Shown here: positions 1 through 11,956 of the stretch, piece after piece | Layout of the letters: every line of letters starts with the position of its first letter | Position numbering within the stretch: the stretch's first letter is position 1 | Assembly: GCA_947568835.1 (NCBI GenBank) | Contig: OX387611.1 | Span: 12,190,350 to 12,254,349 of the forward strand | DNA from: Protonemura montana | Taxonomy: Eukaryota > Arthropoda > Insecta > Plecoptera > Nemouridae | Direction: 5' to 3' | Length of the DNA stretch: 64,000 nucleotides | The notes under the pieces: generated by a model | Told to the model about the DNA's origin: nothing | Database searches by the model: none | What the model saw: the letters and a program-made list of their open reading frames with translations, nothing else | Made by a program: the position numbers and the translations under genes

Positions 1-1
1 A

Positions 2-1219
2 TTTCCTAATAAAAAAATAGGATTTTCAAAATTTGCAGAGCTGCGGCCGAAGAACTGTGTGTTGCCTGGTGCCAGTGGGACTCATTCGGTGTGCGTGTGC
101 ACTATCCACCAAAACGTCAAGCTAATGATCATCGGTGCCGACTTGACGAAGTTGACAGTGGACCAATCTTATCCGATAACATCTTACCACGACTGCCTTG
201 AGCAGTTGGTCTGCGACAGTCCCCTCCCCGAATGCCATCTAGGCGAGTGTGAGGAGTGCCCGGGCATCGAGCCGTTAAAGGAGCGCCTCACGCAACTGCT
301 GGACGACGAAATGGTGGACAATGTTATCTACAAGCAGTGGGAGAGCACCGACCGATGCACCCTGCAAACGCACATCGATTCATCCGAGGAATTCGTGGAC
401 AGTTTTTGTGCAAAATTAGTTGCTCTGTGCCGCCACTCTTTTATTGCTAAAAAACAATCTTCGCACCAATCGGACATCAAGTGCGGTCTCCTGCCCGGCG
501 AGTTTTTGGTGATCTGTGATTTTGCCGAAAACTATGCGTTCGTGCTACAAGACGAGGCCCAGGGGTTCCACTGGAACAATGCGTCCGCCACCATCCACCC
601 CTTCGTGGCATATTACAAAGAGGGCGGGGAAGAGCGCCACATCAGCTTTGTTGTAATTTCCGAGAGTTTGATCCACAACACTGTCGCAGTGCATCTATTC
701 ATAAAAAAACTCGTGAGCTTTTTGCACAATAAATTTCAGACCATAAAGAAGATGTTCTTTTTTTCTGATGGGGCAGCCTCGCAATATAAAAATAGGAAAA
801 ATTTTGCCAACTTGTGCCACTATCAAAGAGACTTTGGGGCCGACGTGGAGTGGCATTTCACGGCGACGTCACATGGGAAGAGCGCCTGCGACGGCGTCGG
901 AGGGACGGTCAAGCGGCTGGCAGCGCGGGCGAGTCTTCAGCGCCCCTACGAGTCGCAAATAATAACACCCCGGCAACTCTTCGATTGGGCGGTCGAAGCC
1001 ATCCCGACCATCAACTTCACATTCGGAACTATTGAGGAGCACCAAGACACAGAACAGCTGCTAGCCACACGATTTGCGTCATCCCGGCCAATTCCCGGCA
1101 CGCAAAAACTGCATTGCTTCGTACCCGTGTCTGAGCACTCAGTAGCCACGCGGGTGTTCTCCTCCTCGCCGTTGTTCGAAGAAGCCAGAGTGATAGGTCA
1201 GAGTGAAACGAAGAAATGA
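2..1219 (+). CDS. Transposon-derived protein with DDD-type transposase-like core, 3' part
   Basis: The reading frame is open from base 2 and ends at TGA 1217-1219, giving 405 codons with no start inside the window. The in-frame residues before base 59 (for example GFSKFAELRPKNC) continue smoothly into the later protein, so a GTG or ATG start inside the window is not needed and the 5' part lies outside. Visible features: a Cys-rich stretch ECHLGECEECPG around residue 80; an acidic motif CDFAENY (Asp about residue 173); SDGAASQYKN (Asp about 256); and SHGKSACDGVGG (Asp about 297). Three spaced Asp in such contexts resemble an RNase-H-fold DDE/D transposase. I recognise the motifs as those of a multicopy uncharacterised family found in many invertebrate genomes; that family recall is not tested here. 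No stop or frameshift is seen, so the copy may be young. The flanking 3' DNA is AT-rich with an A-run at about 1448-1469. An alternative is a domesticated host gene. Confidence 0.7.
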   Translation, partial: FPNKKIGFSKFAELRPKNCVLPGASGTHSVCVCTIHQNVKLMIIGADLTKLTVDQSYPITSYHDCLEQLVCDSPLPECHLGECEECPGIEPLKERLTQLLDDEMVDNVIYKQWESTDRCTLQTHIDSSEEFVDSFCAKLVALCRHSFIAKKQSSHQSDIKCGLLPGEFLVICDFAENYAFVLQDEAQGFHWNNASATIHPFVAYYKEGGEERHISFVVISESLIHNTVAVHLFIKKLVSFLHNKFQTIKKMFFFSDGAASQYKNRKNFANLCHYQRDFGADVEWHFTATSHGKSACDGVGGTVKRLAARASLQRPYESQIITPRQLFDWAVEAIPTINFTFGTIEEHQDTEQLLATRFASSRPIPGTQKLHCFVPVSEHSVATRVFSSSPLFEEARVIGQSETKK

Positions 1220-1831
1220 GTGAGTAAAAAGAATCTTTGTAGTACTTACACACAATTTTTAAACTGAAAAATTATATAATCTATCAATTTACGGGTGAAT
1301 TGCATGGACCATGCTAACAGACTTGCAGAAACACAACTAAATGCACACACATTTATACAATAAAAATCTCATAACTTCTGATCATACGGCTGTTAATGAT
1401 TAATTTTTTTTTCATGGAAAGATAATAGACAGGAGATGCTTCACAACAAAACAAAAAAAAAAAAAAAAATTACTTCTCGAGTTATTAAGGGTTGAAATTT
1501 AAGGGTGGATTTTTTCTACCCCTAAACTTGATAAGTAAGCAATTTATGCATTTTTTCTTGTTAATGAAAGCACGATTATCATTTTAGAACTAATCCCATC
1601 GTTTTAAGTTTATTTGTTCAAACGCTAGAGTGAATATAGTGAATGGCCGTGCGGGGCAAAAAGTAAAATATTTTATTTTTCCATCCCCTGCCACGGGCAA
1701 ACCGCTAGGCGTATGGAAAAAAACTTTAAAAGAGATTTTTTATTTCCGGTGTTCTAACCCTCCTGAAAATTTCGTCAAGTTCTGAGATAGTGAAGGTTTT
1801 GAGTGTGGGCACTTGATATGGAATGACCCAT
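1220..1831. other. AT-rich non-coding sequence after the transposon-like ORF
   Basis: AT-rich DNA with a long A-run near 1448-1469. It probably includes the 3' non-coding part of the transposon unit. No gene, terminal inverted repeat or target-site duplication could be picked out by eye. Confidence 0.4.
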
Positions 1832-4800
1832 ACCTGGCATGCACTCTTATAGGCAGTGCATTCGACTGGACAGTAAGCCTGTAAAACATGCCTGGCATGC
1901 ACTCTTATAGGCAGTGCATTCGACTGGACAGTAAGCCTGTAAAACATACCTGGCATGCACTCTTATAGGCAGTGCATTCGACTGGACAGTAAGCCTGTAA
2001 AACATACCTGACATAAACTCTTATAGGCCGTGCATTCGACTGGACAGTAAGCCTGTAAAACATACCTGGCATGCACTCTTATAGGCAGTGCATTCTACTG
2101 GACAGGAAGCCTGTAAAACATACCTGGCATGCACTCTTATAGGCAGTGCATTCGACTGGACAGTAAGCCTGTAAAACATACCTGGCATACACTCTTATAG
2201 GCAATGCATTAGACTGGACAGTAAGCCTGTAAAACATACCTGGCATGCACTCTTATAGGCAGTGCATTCGACTGGACAGTAAGCCTGTAAAACATACCTG
2301 GCATGCACTCTTATAGGCAGTGCATTCGACTGGACAGTAAGCCTGTAAAACAAACCTGGCATGCACTCTTATAGGCAGTGCATTCGACTGGACAGTAAGC
2401 CTGTAAAACATACCTGACATGCACTTTTATAGGCAGTGCATTCGACTGGACAGTAAGCCTGTAAAACATACCTGGCATGCACTCTTATAGGCCGTGCATT
2501 CGACTGGACAGTAAGCCTGTAAAACATACCTGACATGGACTCTTATAGGCAGTGCATTCGACTGGACAGTAAGCCTGTAAAACATACCTGGCATGCACTC
2601 TTATAGGCAGTGCATTCGACTGGACAGTAAGCCTGTAAAACATGCCTGGCATGCACTCTTATAGGCAGTGCATTCGACTGGACAGTAAGTCTGTAAAACA
2701 TACCTGGCATGCACTCTTATAGGCAGTGCATTCGACTGGACAGTAAGCCTGTAAAACATACCTGACATGCACTCTTATAGGCAGTGCATTCGACTGGACA
2801 GTCAGCCTGTAAAACATACCTGGCATGCACTCTTATAGGCAGTGCATTCGACTGGACAGTAAGCTTGTAAAACATACCTGGCATGCACTCTTATAGGCAG
2901 TGCATTCGACTGGACAGTAAGCCTGTAAAACATACCTGGCATGCACTCTTATAGGCAGTGCATTCGACTGGACAGTCAGCCTGTAAAACATACCTGGCAT
3001 GCACTCTTATAGGCAGTGCATTCGACTGGACAGTAAGCCTGTAAAACATACCTGACATGGACTCTTATAGGCAGTGCATTCGACTGGACAGTAAGCCTGT
3101 AAAACATACCTGACATGCACTCTTATAGGCAGTGCATTCGATTGGACAGTCAGCCTGTAAAACATACCTGGCATGCACTCTTATAGGCAGTGCATTCGAC
3201 TGGACAGTAAGCCTGTAAAACATACCTGGCATGCACTCTTATAGGCAGTGCATTCGACTGGACAGTAAGCCTGTAAAACATGCCTGGCATGCTCTCTTAT
3301 AGGCTGTGCATTCGACTGGACAGTAAGCCTGTAAAACATACCTGGCATGCACTCTTATAGGCAGTGCATTCGACTGGACAGTAAGCCTGTAAAACATGCC
3401 TGGCATGCACTCTTATAGGCAGTGCATTCGACTGGACAGTAAGCCTGTAAAACATACCTGGCATGCACTCTTATAGGCAGTGCATTCGACTGGACAGTAA
3501 GCCTGTAAAACATACCTGACATAAACTCTTATAGGCCGTGCATTCGACTGGACAGTAAGCCTGTAAAACATACCTGGCATGCACTCTTATAGGCAGTGCA
3601 TTCTACTGGACAGGAAGCCTGTAAAACATACCTGGCATGCACTCTTATAGGCAGTGCATTCGACTGGACAGTAAGCCTGTAAAACATACCTGGCATGCAC
3701 TCTTATAGGCAATGCATTAGACTGGACAGTAAGCCTGTAAAACATACCTGGCATGCACTCTTATAGGCAGTGCATTCGACTGGACAGTAAGCCTGTAAAA
3801 CATACCTGGCATGCACTCTTATAGGCAGTGCATTCGACTGGACAGTAAGCCTGTAAAACATACCTGGCATGCACTCTTATAGGCAGTGCATTCGACTGGA
3901 CAGTAAGCCTGTAAAACATACCTGGCATGCACTCTTATAGGCAGTGCATTCGACTGAACAGTAAGCTTGTAAAACATACCTGGCATGCACTCTTATAGGC
4001 AGTGCATTCGACTGGACAGTAAGCTTGTAAAACATACCTGGCATGCACTCTTATAGGCAGTGCATTCGACTGGACAGGAAGCCTGTAAAACAAACCTGGC
4101 ATGCACTCTTATAGGCAGTGCATTCGACTGGACAGTAAGCCTGTAAAACATACCTGACATGCACTTTTATAGGCAGTGCATTCGACTGGACAGTAAGCCT
4201 GTAAAACATACCTGGCATGCACTCTTATAGGCCGTGCATTCGACTGGACAGTAAGCCTGTAAAACATACCTGACATGGACTCTTATAGGCAGTGCATTCG
4301 ACTGGACAGTAAGCCTGTAAAACATACCTGGCATGCACTCTTATAGGCAGTGCATTCGACTGGACAGTAAGCCTGTAAAACATGCCTGGCATGCACTCTT
4401 ATAGGCAGTGCATTCGACTGGACAGTAAGTCTGTAAAACATACCTGGCATGCACTCTTATAGGCAGTGCATTCGACTGGACAGTAAGCCTGTAAAACATA
4501 CCTGACATGCACTCTTATAGGCAGTGCATTCGACTGGACAGTCAGCCTGTAAAACATACCTGGCATGCACTCTTATAGGCAGTGCATTCGACTGGACAGT
4601 AAGCCTGTAAAACATACCTGGCATGCACTCTTATAGGCAGTGCATTCGACTGGACAGTAAGCCTGTAAAACATACCTGGCATGCACTCTTATAGGCAGTG
4701 CATTCGACTGGACAGTAAGCCTGTAAAACATACCTGGCATGCACTCTTATAGGCAGTGCATTCGACTGGACAGTAAGCCTGTAAAACATACCTGGCATGC

Positions 4801-7800
4801 ACTCTTATAGGCAGTGCATTCGACTGGACAGTCAGCCTGTAAAACATACCTGGCATGCACTCTTATAGGCAGTGCATTCGACTGGACAGTAAGCCTGTAA
4901 AACATACCTGGCATGCACTTTTATAGGCAGTGCATTCGACTGGACAGTAAGCCTGTAAAACATACCTGACATGGACTCTTATAGGCCGTGCATTCGACTG
5001 GACAGTAAGCCTGTAAAACATACCTGGCATGCACTCTTATAGGCAGTGCATTCGACTGGACAGTAAGCCTGTAAAACATACCTGGCATGCACTCTTATAG
5101 GCAGTGCATTCGACTGGACAGTAAGCCTGTAAAACATACCTGGCATGCACTCTTATAGGCAGTGCATTCGACTGGACAGTAAGCCTGTAAAACATACCTG
5201 GCATGCACTCTTATAGGCAGTGCATTCGACTGGACAGTAAGCCTGTAAAACATACCTGGCATGCACTCTTATAGGCAGTGCATTCGACTGGACAGTAAGC
5301 CTGTAAAACATACCTGGCATGCACTCTTATAGGCAGTGCATTCGACTGGACAGTAAGTCTGTAAAACATACCTGACATGCACTCTTATAGGCCGTGCATT
5401 CGACTGGACAGTAAGCCTGTAAAACATACCTGGCATGCACTCTTATAGGCAGTGCATTCGACTGGACAGTAAGCCTGTAAAACATACCTGGCATGCACTC
5501 TTACAGGCAGTGCATTCGACTGGACAGTAAGCCTGTAAAACATACCTGGCATGCACTCTTATAGGCAGTGCATTCGACTGGACAGGAAGCCTGTAAAACA
5601 TACCTGGCATGCACTCTTATAGGCAGTGCATTCGACTGGACAGTAAGCCTGTAAAACATACCTGGCATGCACTCTTATAGGCAGTGCATTCGACTGGACA
5701 GTAAGCCTGTAAAACATACCTGGCATGCACTCTTATAGGCAGTGCATTCGACTGGACAGTAAGTCTGTAAAACATACCTGGCATGCACTCTTATAGGCAG
5801 TGCATTCGACTGGACAGTAAGCCTGTAAAACATACCTGGCATGCACTCTTATAGGCAGTGCATTCGACTGGACAGTAAGCCTGTAAAACATACCTGGCAT
5901 GCACTCTTATAGGCAGTGCATTCGACTGGACAGTAAGCCTGTAAAACATACCTGACATGCACTCTTATAGGCCGTGCATTCGACTGGACAGTAAGCCTGT
6001 AAAACATACCTGGCATGCACTCTTATAGGCAGTGCATTCGACTGGACAGGAAGCCTGTAAAACATACCTGGCATGCACTCTTATAGGCAGTGCATTAGAC
6101 TGGACAGTAAGCCTGTAAAACATACCTGGCATGCACTCTTATAGGCAGTGCATTCGACTGGACAGTAAGCCTGTAAAACATACCTGGCATGCACTCTTAT
6201 AGGCAGTGCATTCGACTGGACAGTAAGCCTGTAAAACATACCTGGCATGCACTCTTATAGGCAGTGCATTGGACTGGACAGTAAGCCTGTAAAACATACC
6301 TGACATGCACTCTTATAGGCAGTGCATTGGACTGGACAGTAAGCCTGTAAAACATGCCTGGCATGCACTCTTATAGGCCGTGCATTCGACTGGACAGTAA
6401 ACCTGTAAAACATACCTGGCATGCACTCTTATAGGCAGTGCATTCGACTGGACAGTAAGCCTGTAAAACATACCTGGCATGCACTCTTATAGGCAGTGCA
6501 TTCGACTGGACAGTAAGCCTGTAAAACATACCTGGCATGCACTCTTATAGGCAGTGCATTCGACTGGACAGTAAGCCTGTAAAACATACCTGGCATGCAC
6601 TCTTATAGGCAGTGCATTCGACTGGACAGTAAGCCTGTAAAACATACCTGGCATGCACTCTTATAGGCAGTGCATTCGACTGGACAGTAAGCCTGTAAAA
6701 CATACCTGGCATGCACTCTTATAGGCAGTGCATTCGACTGGACAGTAAGCCTGTAAAACATACCTGGCATGCACTCTTATAGTCAGTGCATTCGACTGGA
6801 CAGTAAGCCTGTAAAACATACCTGGCATGCACTCTTATAGGCAGTGCATTCGACTGGACAGTAAGCCTGTAAAACATACCTGGCATGCACTCTTATAGGC
6901 AGTGCATTCGACTGGACAGTAAGCCTGTAAAACATACCTGGCATGCACTCTTATAGGCAGTGCATTCGACTGGACAGTAAGCCTGTAAACATACCTGGCA
7001 TGCACTCTTATAGGCAGTGCATTCGACTGGACAGTAAGCCTGTAAAACATACCTGGCATGCACTCTTATAGGCCGTGCATTCGACTGGACAGTAAGTCTG
7101 TAAAACATACCTGGCATGCACTCTTATAGGCAGTGCATTCGACTGGACAGTAAGCCTGTAAAACATACCTGGCATGCACTCTTATAGGCAGTGCATTCAA
7201 CTGGACAGTAAGTCTGTAAAACATACCTGGCATGCACTCTTATAGGCAGTGCATTCGACTGGACAGTAAGCCTGTAAAACATGCCTGGCATGCACTCTTA
7301 TAGGCAGTGCATTCGACTGGACTGTAAGCCTGTAAAACATACCTGGCATGCACTCTTATAGGCAGTGCATTCGACTGGACAGTAAGCCTGTACAACATGC
7401 CTGGCATGCACTCTTATAGGCAGTGCATTCGACTGGACAGTAAGCCTGTAAAACATACCTGGCATGCACTCTTATAGGCAGTGCATTCGACTGGACAGTA
7501 AGCCTGTAAAACATACCTGGCATGCACTCTTATAGGCAGTGCATTTGACTGGACAGTAAGCCTTTAAAACATACCTGGCATGCACTCTTATAGGCAGTGC
7601 ATTCGACTGGACAGTAAGCCTGTAAAACATACCTGGCATGCACTCTTATAGTCAGTGCATTCGACTGGACAGTAAGCCTGTAAAACATACCTGACATGCA
7701 CTCTTATAGGCCGTGCATTCGACTGGACAGTAAGCCTGTAAAACATACCTGGCATGCACTCTTATAGGCAGTGCATTCGACTGGACAGTAAGCCTGTAAA

Positions 7801-8066
7801 ACATACCTGGCATGCACTCTTATAGGCAGTGCATTCGACTGGACAGTAAGCCTGTAAAACATACCTGGCATGCACTCTTATAGGCAGTGCATTCGACTGG
7901 ACAGTAAGCCTGTAAAACATACCTGGCATGCACTCTTATAGGCCGTGCATTCGACTGGACAGTAAGCCTGTAAAACATACCTGGCATGCACTCTTATAGG
8001 CAGTGCATTCGACTGGACAGGAAGCCTGTAAAACATACCTGGCATGCACTCTTATAGGCCGTGCAT
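1832..8066 (+). repeat. 58-bp minisatellite, about 107 copies, with higher-order structure
   Basis: The unit begins acctggcatgcactcttata and ends agcctgtaaaacat; 58 bases, repeated head to tail for 6.2 kb. Divergence is low and one 57-base unit lies near 6984. Rare variants recur in blocks. The acataaactc variant at 2011 recurs at 3519 (1,508 bases, 26 units). The aaacaaacctgg variant at about 2349 recurs at about 4089 (1,740 bases, 30 units), as does a block at 2641 and 4381. This means a segment of about 1.5 kb was duplicated and four units were then gained. The array stops in mid-unit at gtgcat (8066). Open frames across it are repeat shadows. Confidence 0.95.
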
Positions 8067-9079
8067 GCTCTAAAAATTCCTGAACTGAGGCAAAAATAGT
8101 GACAATTGTTAAAATATTGATGTCAAGAATTGCTCTGAATTGCTCACCTTCAGTAGACTTGACAAGCTTTGTTGATGGAAACTCTGGGACAGTCGCTGTT
8201 GTTGGTCTTTCACAAGAGCAGGTCTCCAGCAGCCGTTGACAGCAATCTAGAAGAAAGAATTCATGACTCAGACATCGACAGCTTCTCGTTGGTTTCTAAG
8301 CAATTGTATGAACTTCAACTAACCTTGTTTAAAGTTGTATTCAAAGTGAGTCGGTGGTTCTTGAATCTCTAATGCATGCAACAATGTGTTACTGATGCTA
8401 GAAGCCATCCTTGGGCTGGGTTTGCTGAAATAGAAACAAAGAAACAATTAATACCGAAACATAAAATACATTGTGTAAATCCCGGGGCTTACAATGAAAC
8501 ATAAAAATGGTTTAATTGGCAGGTTTAACAGACATATAGAAGATTGGACATGAATATAAGCTAATGGGCAGAGGTATTGGAATTTAAAAAGCAGGTGTTG
8601 AATAGTAGAATGGGTTTAAGTGATTGGAAACAGGTGACAAAGAATGTCAATAGTTTTAGGAAGTTGTTAAAAGATATATTGTAAGATCTGAAACGCTAAG
8701 ACGGTGTGAAATTTCTAAGACAACTATCAAAATGTACAAATCTGCTTGAATGTAATAATTATCCAATTCCTGACCCTGCGATTCCCCAGATACCAGATGT
8801 TCTGGAACAGACTTTCTTGTAAACTAAACCCTTCACAGTTAACTTTACTTTTATCTCATAGTTTTATTAGGAACAAATACAAGTACCTTTAGTTTTGAGC
8901 AATTGGTTTAGACACTGGTAAATTCTTTCATGAATGGTTGAGATCCCACACGAGTTCATTCTTCTACGGATGTAGCTTGATAATTCGAAGCGTAAGTCCA
9001 AGTAGTCTCCACGATGCCATCAGTCAATGATATTGGATTGTTGGTGGCAGCCACACAGCAGAAGATATCATCTTACAGC
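8067..9079. other. Single-copy sequence with weak exon-like pieces on the minus strand
   Basis: No strong gene. On the minus strand, a good 3' splice site (pyrimidine tract ending ttctatttcag) lies near 8425. It is followed in phase 0 by a short frame QTQPKDGF and a stop, which could be a terminal exon of the decayed gene at 9080-9417. A second minus-strand open stretch near 8264-8070 runs into the 58-bp array and is probably chance. Confidence 0.25.
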
Positions 9080-9417
9080 CAGAGAGAAGTTGATAGCATC
9101 GACAAAATATTTGACAGTTCATCCTGATGAAGCTGCAATCATAAGCTTGTCAGCCAGGGGCAATGTCTTCCATTCAACATCAAGTCTTACGTAGGCACTT
9201 GACAATTTTAACAAAAAGAAATTACAGATAGAAAAGACAGAAATAGCATAAAAAGTCACCTGTAGCGGAGTGCAGTTTCATAGTCGAGTGACCGCATTGC
9301 AAGTCTCTGAAACTAGCTGGCAGTTCCAAAGATATCTTGCTCCGTTGCTGAATTCATGACGATAGCACCCATCTTATGGCTTTGCTCACTATTCAATTAA
9401 CATCAGCGGTATCCTAG
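9080..9417 (-). pseudogene. Decayed spliced gene fragment, family not recognised
   Basis: Reading the minus strand from about 9417, one exon-like frame contains KMGAIVMNSATEQDIFG and RSLDYETALRY and ends at 9260 at an AG|GTGACT donor. After a 62-base intron (9259-9198) with acceptor GTCAAG, the frame resumes in matching phase with YVRLDVEWKTLPLADKLM and TVKYFVDAINFSLA, then a GTAAGA donor near 9083. Consistent phase, short intron and protein-like composition argue for a real ancestral gene. At least two in-frame stops (one in each exon) argue that this copy is dead, unless they are sequencing errors. I do not recognise the protein. Confidence 0.35.
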
Positions 9418-9479
9418 AAGCAAAACAATCTTCACTTTAAACATAGAAAGTTATGCAAGGGTAGGTGGAAAGAAACTAA

Positions 9480-9690
9480 GCGTCCAATCACAAGATTCGG
9501 TTATTGTTCTCCGAATGTTTTACCACCGATAGAACCCGGATTCTTTAAGAATTGTGTCACCCTCCATAGGTCATTGGACCTATAACTATAGAAAACCCTC
9601 GCCTGGCAAGGAATTTAGTTCTACACGTAACAAATAGATTTAGGCCACGAGGTAGGAACTATTCCAATAACCCTACTGAATTAAATATGG
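9480..9690 (-). pseudogene. Possible reverse-transcriptase C-terminal remnant of a non-LTR retrotransposon
   Basis: Minus-strand frames, broken by stops and a probable frameshift, resemble the end of a LINE polyprotein, where an arginine-rich stretch is followed by a Phe-Ser...Trp...Leu-Pro pattern. Pieces such as RTKFLARRGFSI and LWRVTQFLKNPGSIGG are the basis. This is a by-eye resemblance only. Confidence 0.25.
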
Positions 9691-11956
9691 ACTATTTTAA
9701 AAGACTTACCCAAACAAGAACAAAATTATCAATCTCATAGTTCGAGATATCTTGTAGAACCAGACTGGCATTATTTTAAATGATAAAGAACCGTAATTAG
9801 AAAGAATATTAGACATATTGAATTGCAGGAAACACGATCAAAATATCTGATATGAAGTAAGCTTCCGGCGCTATCTACGTCATGCAGGGCTTCCAACTAC
9901 GAAAAAAAATCCAACAAATTCAAATAATCCACCGCGTTCAAAGTATACACGATCCACATCATAATTACCAATCTCATCCTAATTACAAAACACATCTAAA
10001 TGTTACAAAATGCTCAATGACGGTATGCATTCCTACAATTTCATCCCCTGATTGAGCCAACACGTAGGAAAACTTTCCTAATTTTGCAGGGACTAGCAGA
10101 ACCCGCTGCCTACGGCCGCTTTATATTTTGAGAAAGGGGGCATTTTGGTTTCAAATGTAAAGCCTACCATGCAATACCATACAGTACCCCCGTTTATTTT
10201 GTTTGAAATTTGCCGCTTATATCATTCGGGGTCACTGCATTGTGGAAACTCTGTAAATTCCAAAGTGACCACGATGACAATTTCGAAAACAAACGACGTT
10301 GGCTGTCAAAAGATTTTTGTGCATGATTTCTTGAAATATTTCCTAGAGAGTGAAACTTGTGAAATACCTTCTACAATCTGGGCTAGCCAATCTTGCTAGC
10401 CAAGATACCAACAATATTTCAGTTCTGTCATTTATTTCCCTTCAGTTCTAGAGATTTTGAAAAGAATTTGACATTGACGTTGACATTGACGTTGACATTG
10501 ACATTGACGTTTAAATATCCTGAATGCACTGCCACAAAGATAAGTTTAAGAATTCGTTCACCCTGCAGTGGTCAAAAAACCAAACAAATGAATGCATCTG
10601 TCAAACTTTTTGCAAAATTATTTATATTACACGTAAAACGCGCTTAAATAACAGCGTTTGGGCTTAATTTCTTCAACAACTTCCATGGGCATGCATGAAC
10701 AGTATTACCAAGCTGCTGCGGGTGAGTAAAAGGCAAGTTTTGAATCGAATAAGAATCGAGCTGTAAGACATGGCTTTAAATCGCCTCGCCAGCCACGATG
10801 CAAACACAATTATCAATATTTCACCAAAAAAACGCTTTCAAATCACCCTCAAAGTGTCACAATAGTGTTAAGATTTTAATTTTGAACAATTATAACCCAA
10901 TTGCACACGTTTGTAACCAAATTTCGCAATTTTCATCAACATGTACAGAAAAAAATGTTACCCCAGCCAGCAGCCAGCAGCCAGCAGCCAGATACAAACT
11001 AAAAAGTTGAACATCGCAATTTTAAAGCTTTTATATAAGGTTAAATACAAAATACATTGGTTTTTAAGTTATTGACCCTGATTATTTTATTTAGATGCAT
11101 TTAGGAAGCTTGAACTTGGTAATTGTTATAATTGTGTGGTTCTTTTGTTATTGGAAAATTGTCAGGACTGCTCTAACCCTTGATAAAGTAACAGGTACAA
11201 GTTACAAAACGTTGGGAAATTTAGTTGTTCTTCACTTAGCATTGAAAACCCAGTTGAAATAGTTTTTCTTAAAGCTGAGTAATCTTTATCCACTAGGGTC
11301 AGTTTCTCAGTCGTCCGTTAAAAACCTAACAGTTCGTTTAATTGTTTTTACTTAGCAACAGTCAATCAGAGGATTTCTTTTGTTTGTTAACAGTCTGTTA
11401 ATTAGTTAACGAGCCACTAAAAAACAGGTACTAAATCTAAATATGTTTCATATATTTCTCATTTCATATCTACGTCTAGAAAATGTGAGAGAAACACCGA
11501 TTCAACTTCCAGTTACCCAATGTTTCCTTCTTATAGAGGATTTACTAGTTCCTGATTAGTTCCTAGATTCCCATGTGCCGAATCTACCGAAATATAAGGT
11601 GCAATGGTGGGTGGCCGACTTGAAAATTTGACTGCCTTTAGGACTGCCCGTTTGTCTCCCAACAAAGCCGTTAAGACGAGGTGAAATATCAAATATTTAA
11701 AAAAATCGAGCATCATAAAGGGGTACTGATTAAATATTTCCCCACAAAAATATTTTGATTTCGGTGCCATTTGAGGAAAAAATTGAAATATTTCACTAAA
11801 GTACTTTTTTGATTTTCTCCAATACATATCAAACAGAAACATTTACATTTGCTCCAATATGTGAGTGAAAATCGACATTCGCCATTATTTAATTATGAAA
11901 AGAGCAATTGCTCAAAACTAAGACTATAAAAAAATCGTTTGAACTCCACCGTAAAA
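9691..11956. other. Single-copy and old-repeat intergenic DNA with two short microsatellites
   Basis: AT-rich DNA without a supported gene. It contains a hexamer microsatellite of ttgaca/ttgacg units at about 10468-10512 and a short cagccag tract at about 10966-10992. Part of 11150-11290 recurs inverted at 24990-25140, and 11390-11445 recurs inverted at about 56686-56740, so old dispersed repeats are present. ORFs up to about 100 codons here show no recognisable motif. Confidence 0.5.
10468..10512 (+). repeat. Hexanucleotide microsatellite (ttgac a/g)
   Basis: Seven to eight tandem six-base units alternating ttgaca and ttgacg. Confidence 0.85.

Noticed and set aside
1832..8066. Centromeric or telomeric satellite
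   Set aside because: The array is short, flanked by single-copy DNA and of simple minisatellite type, with no telomere motif. Nothing indicates a centromere.
11531..11842. 103-codon minus-strand ORF
   Set aside because: AT-rich, no recognisable motif, start context or neighbours. Not supported as a gene.
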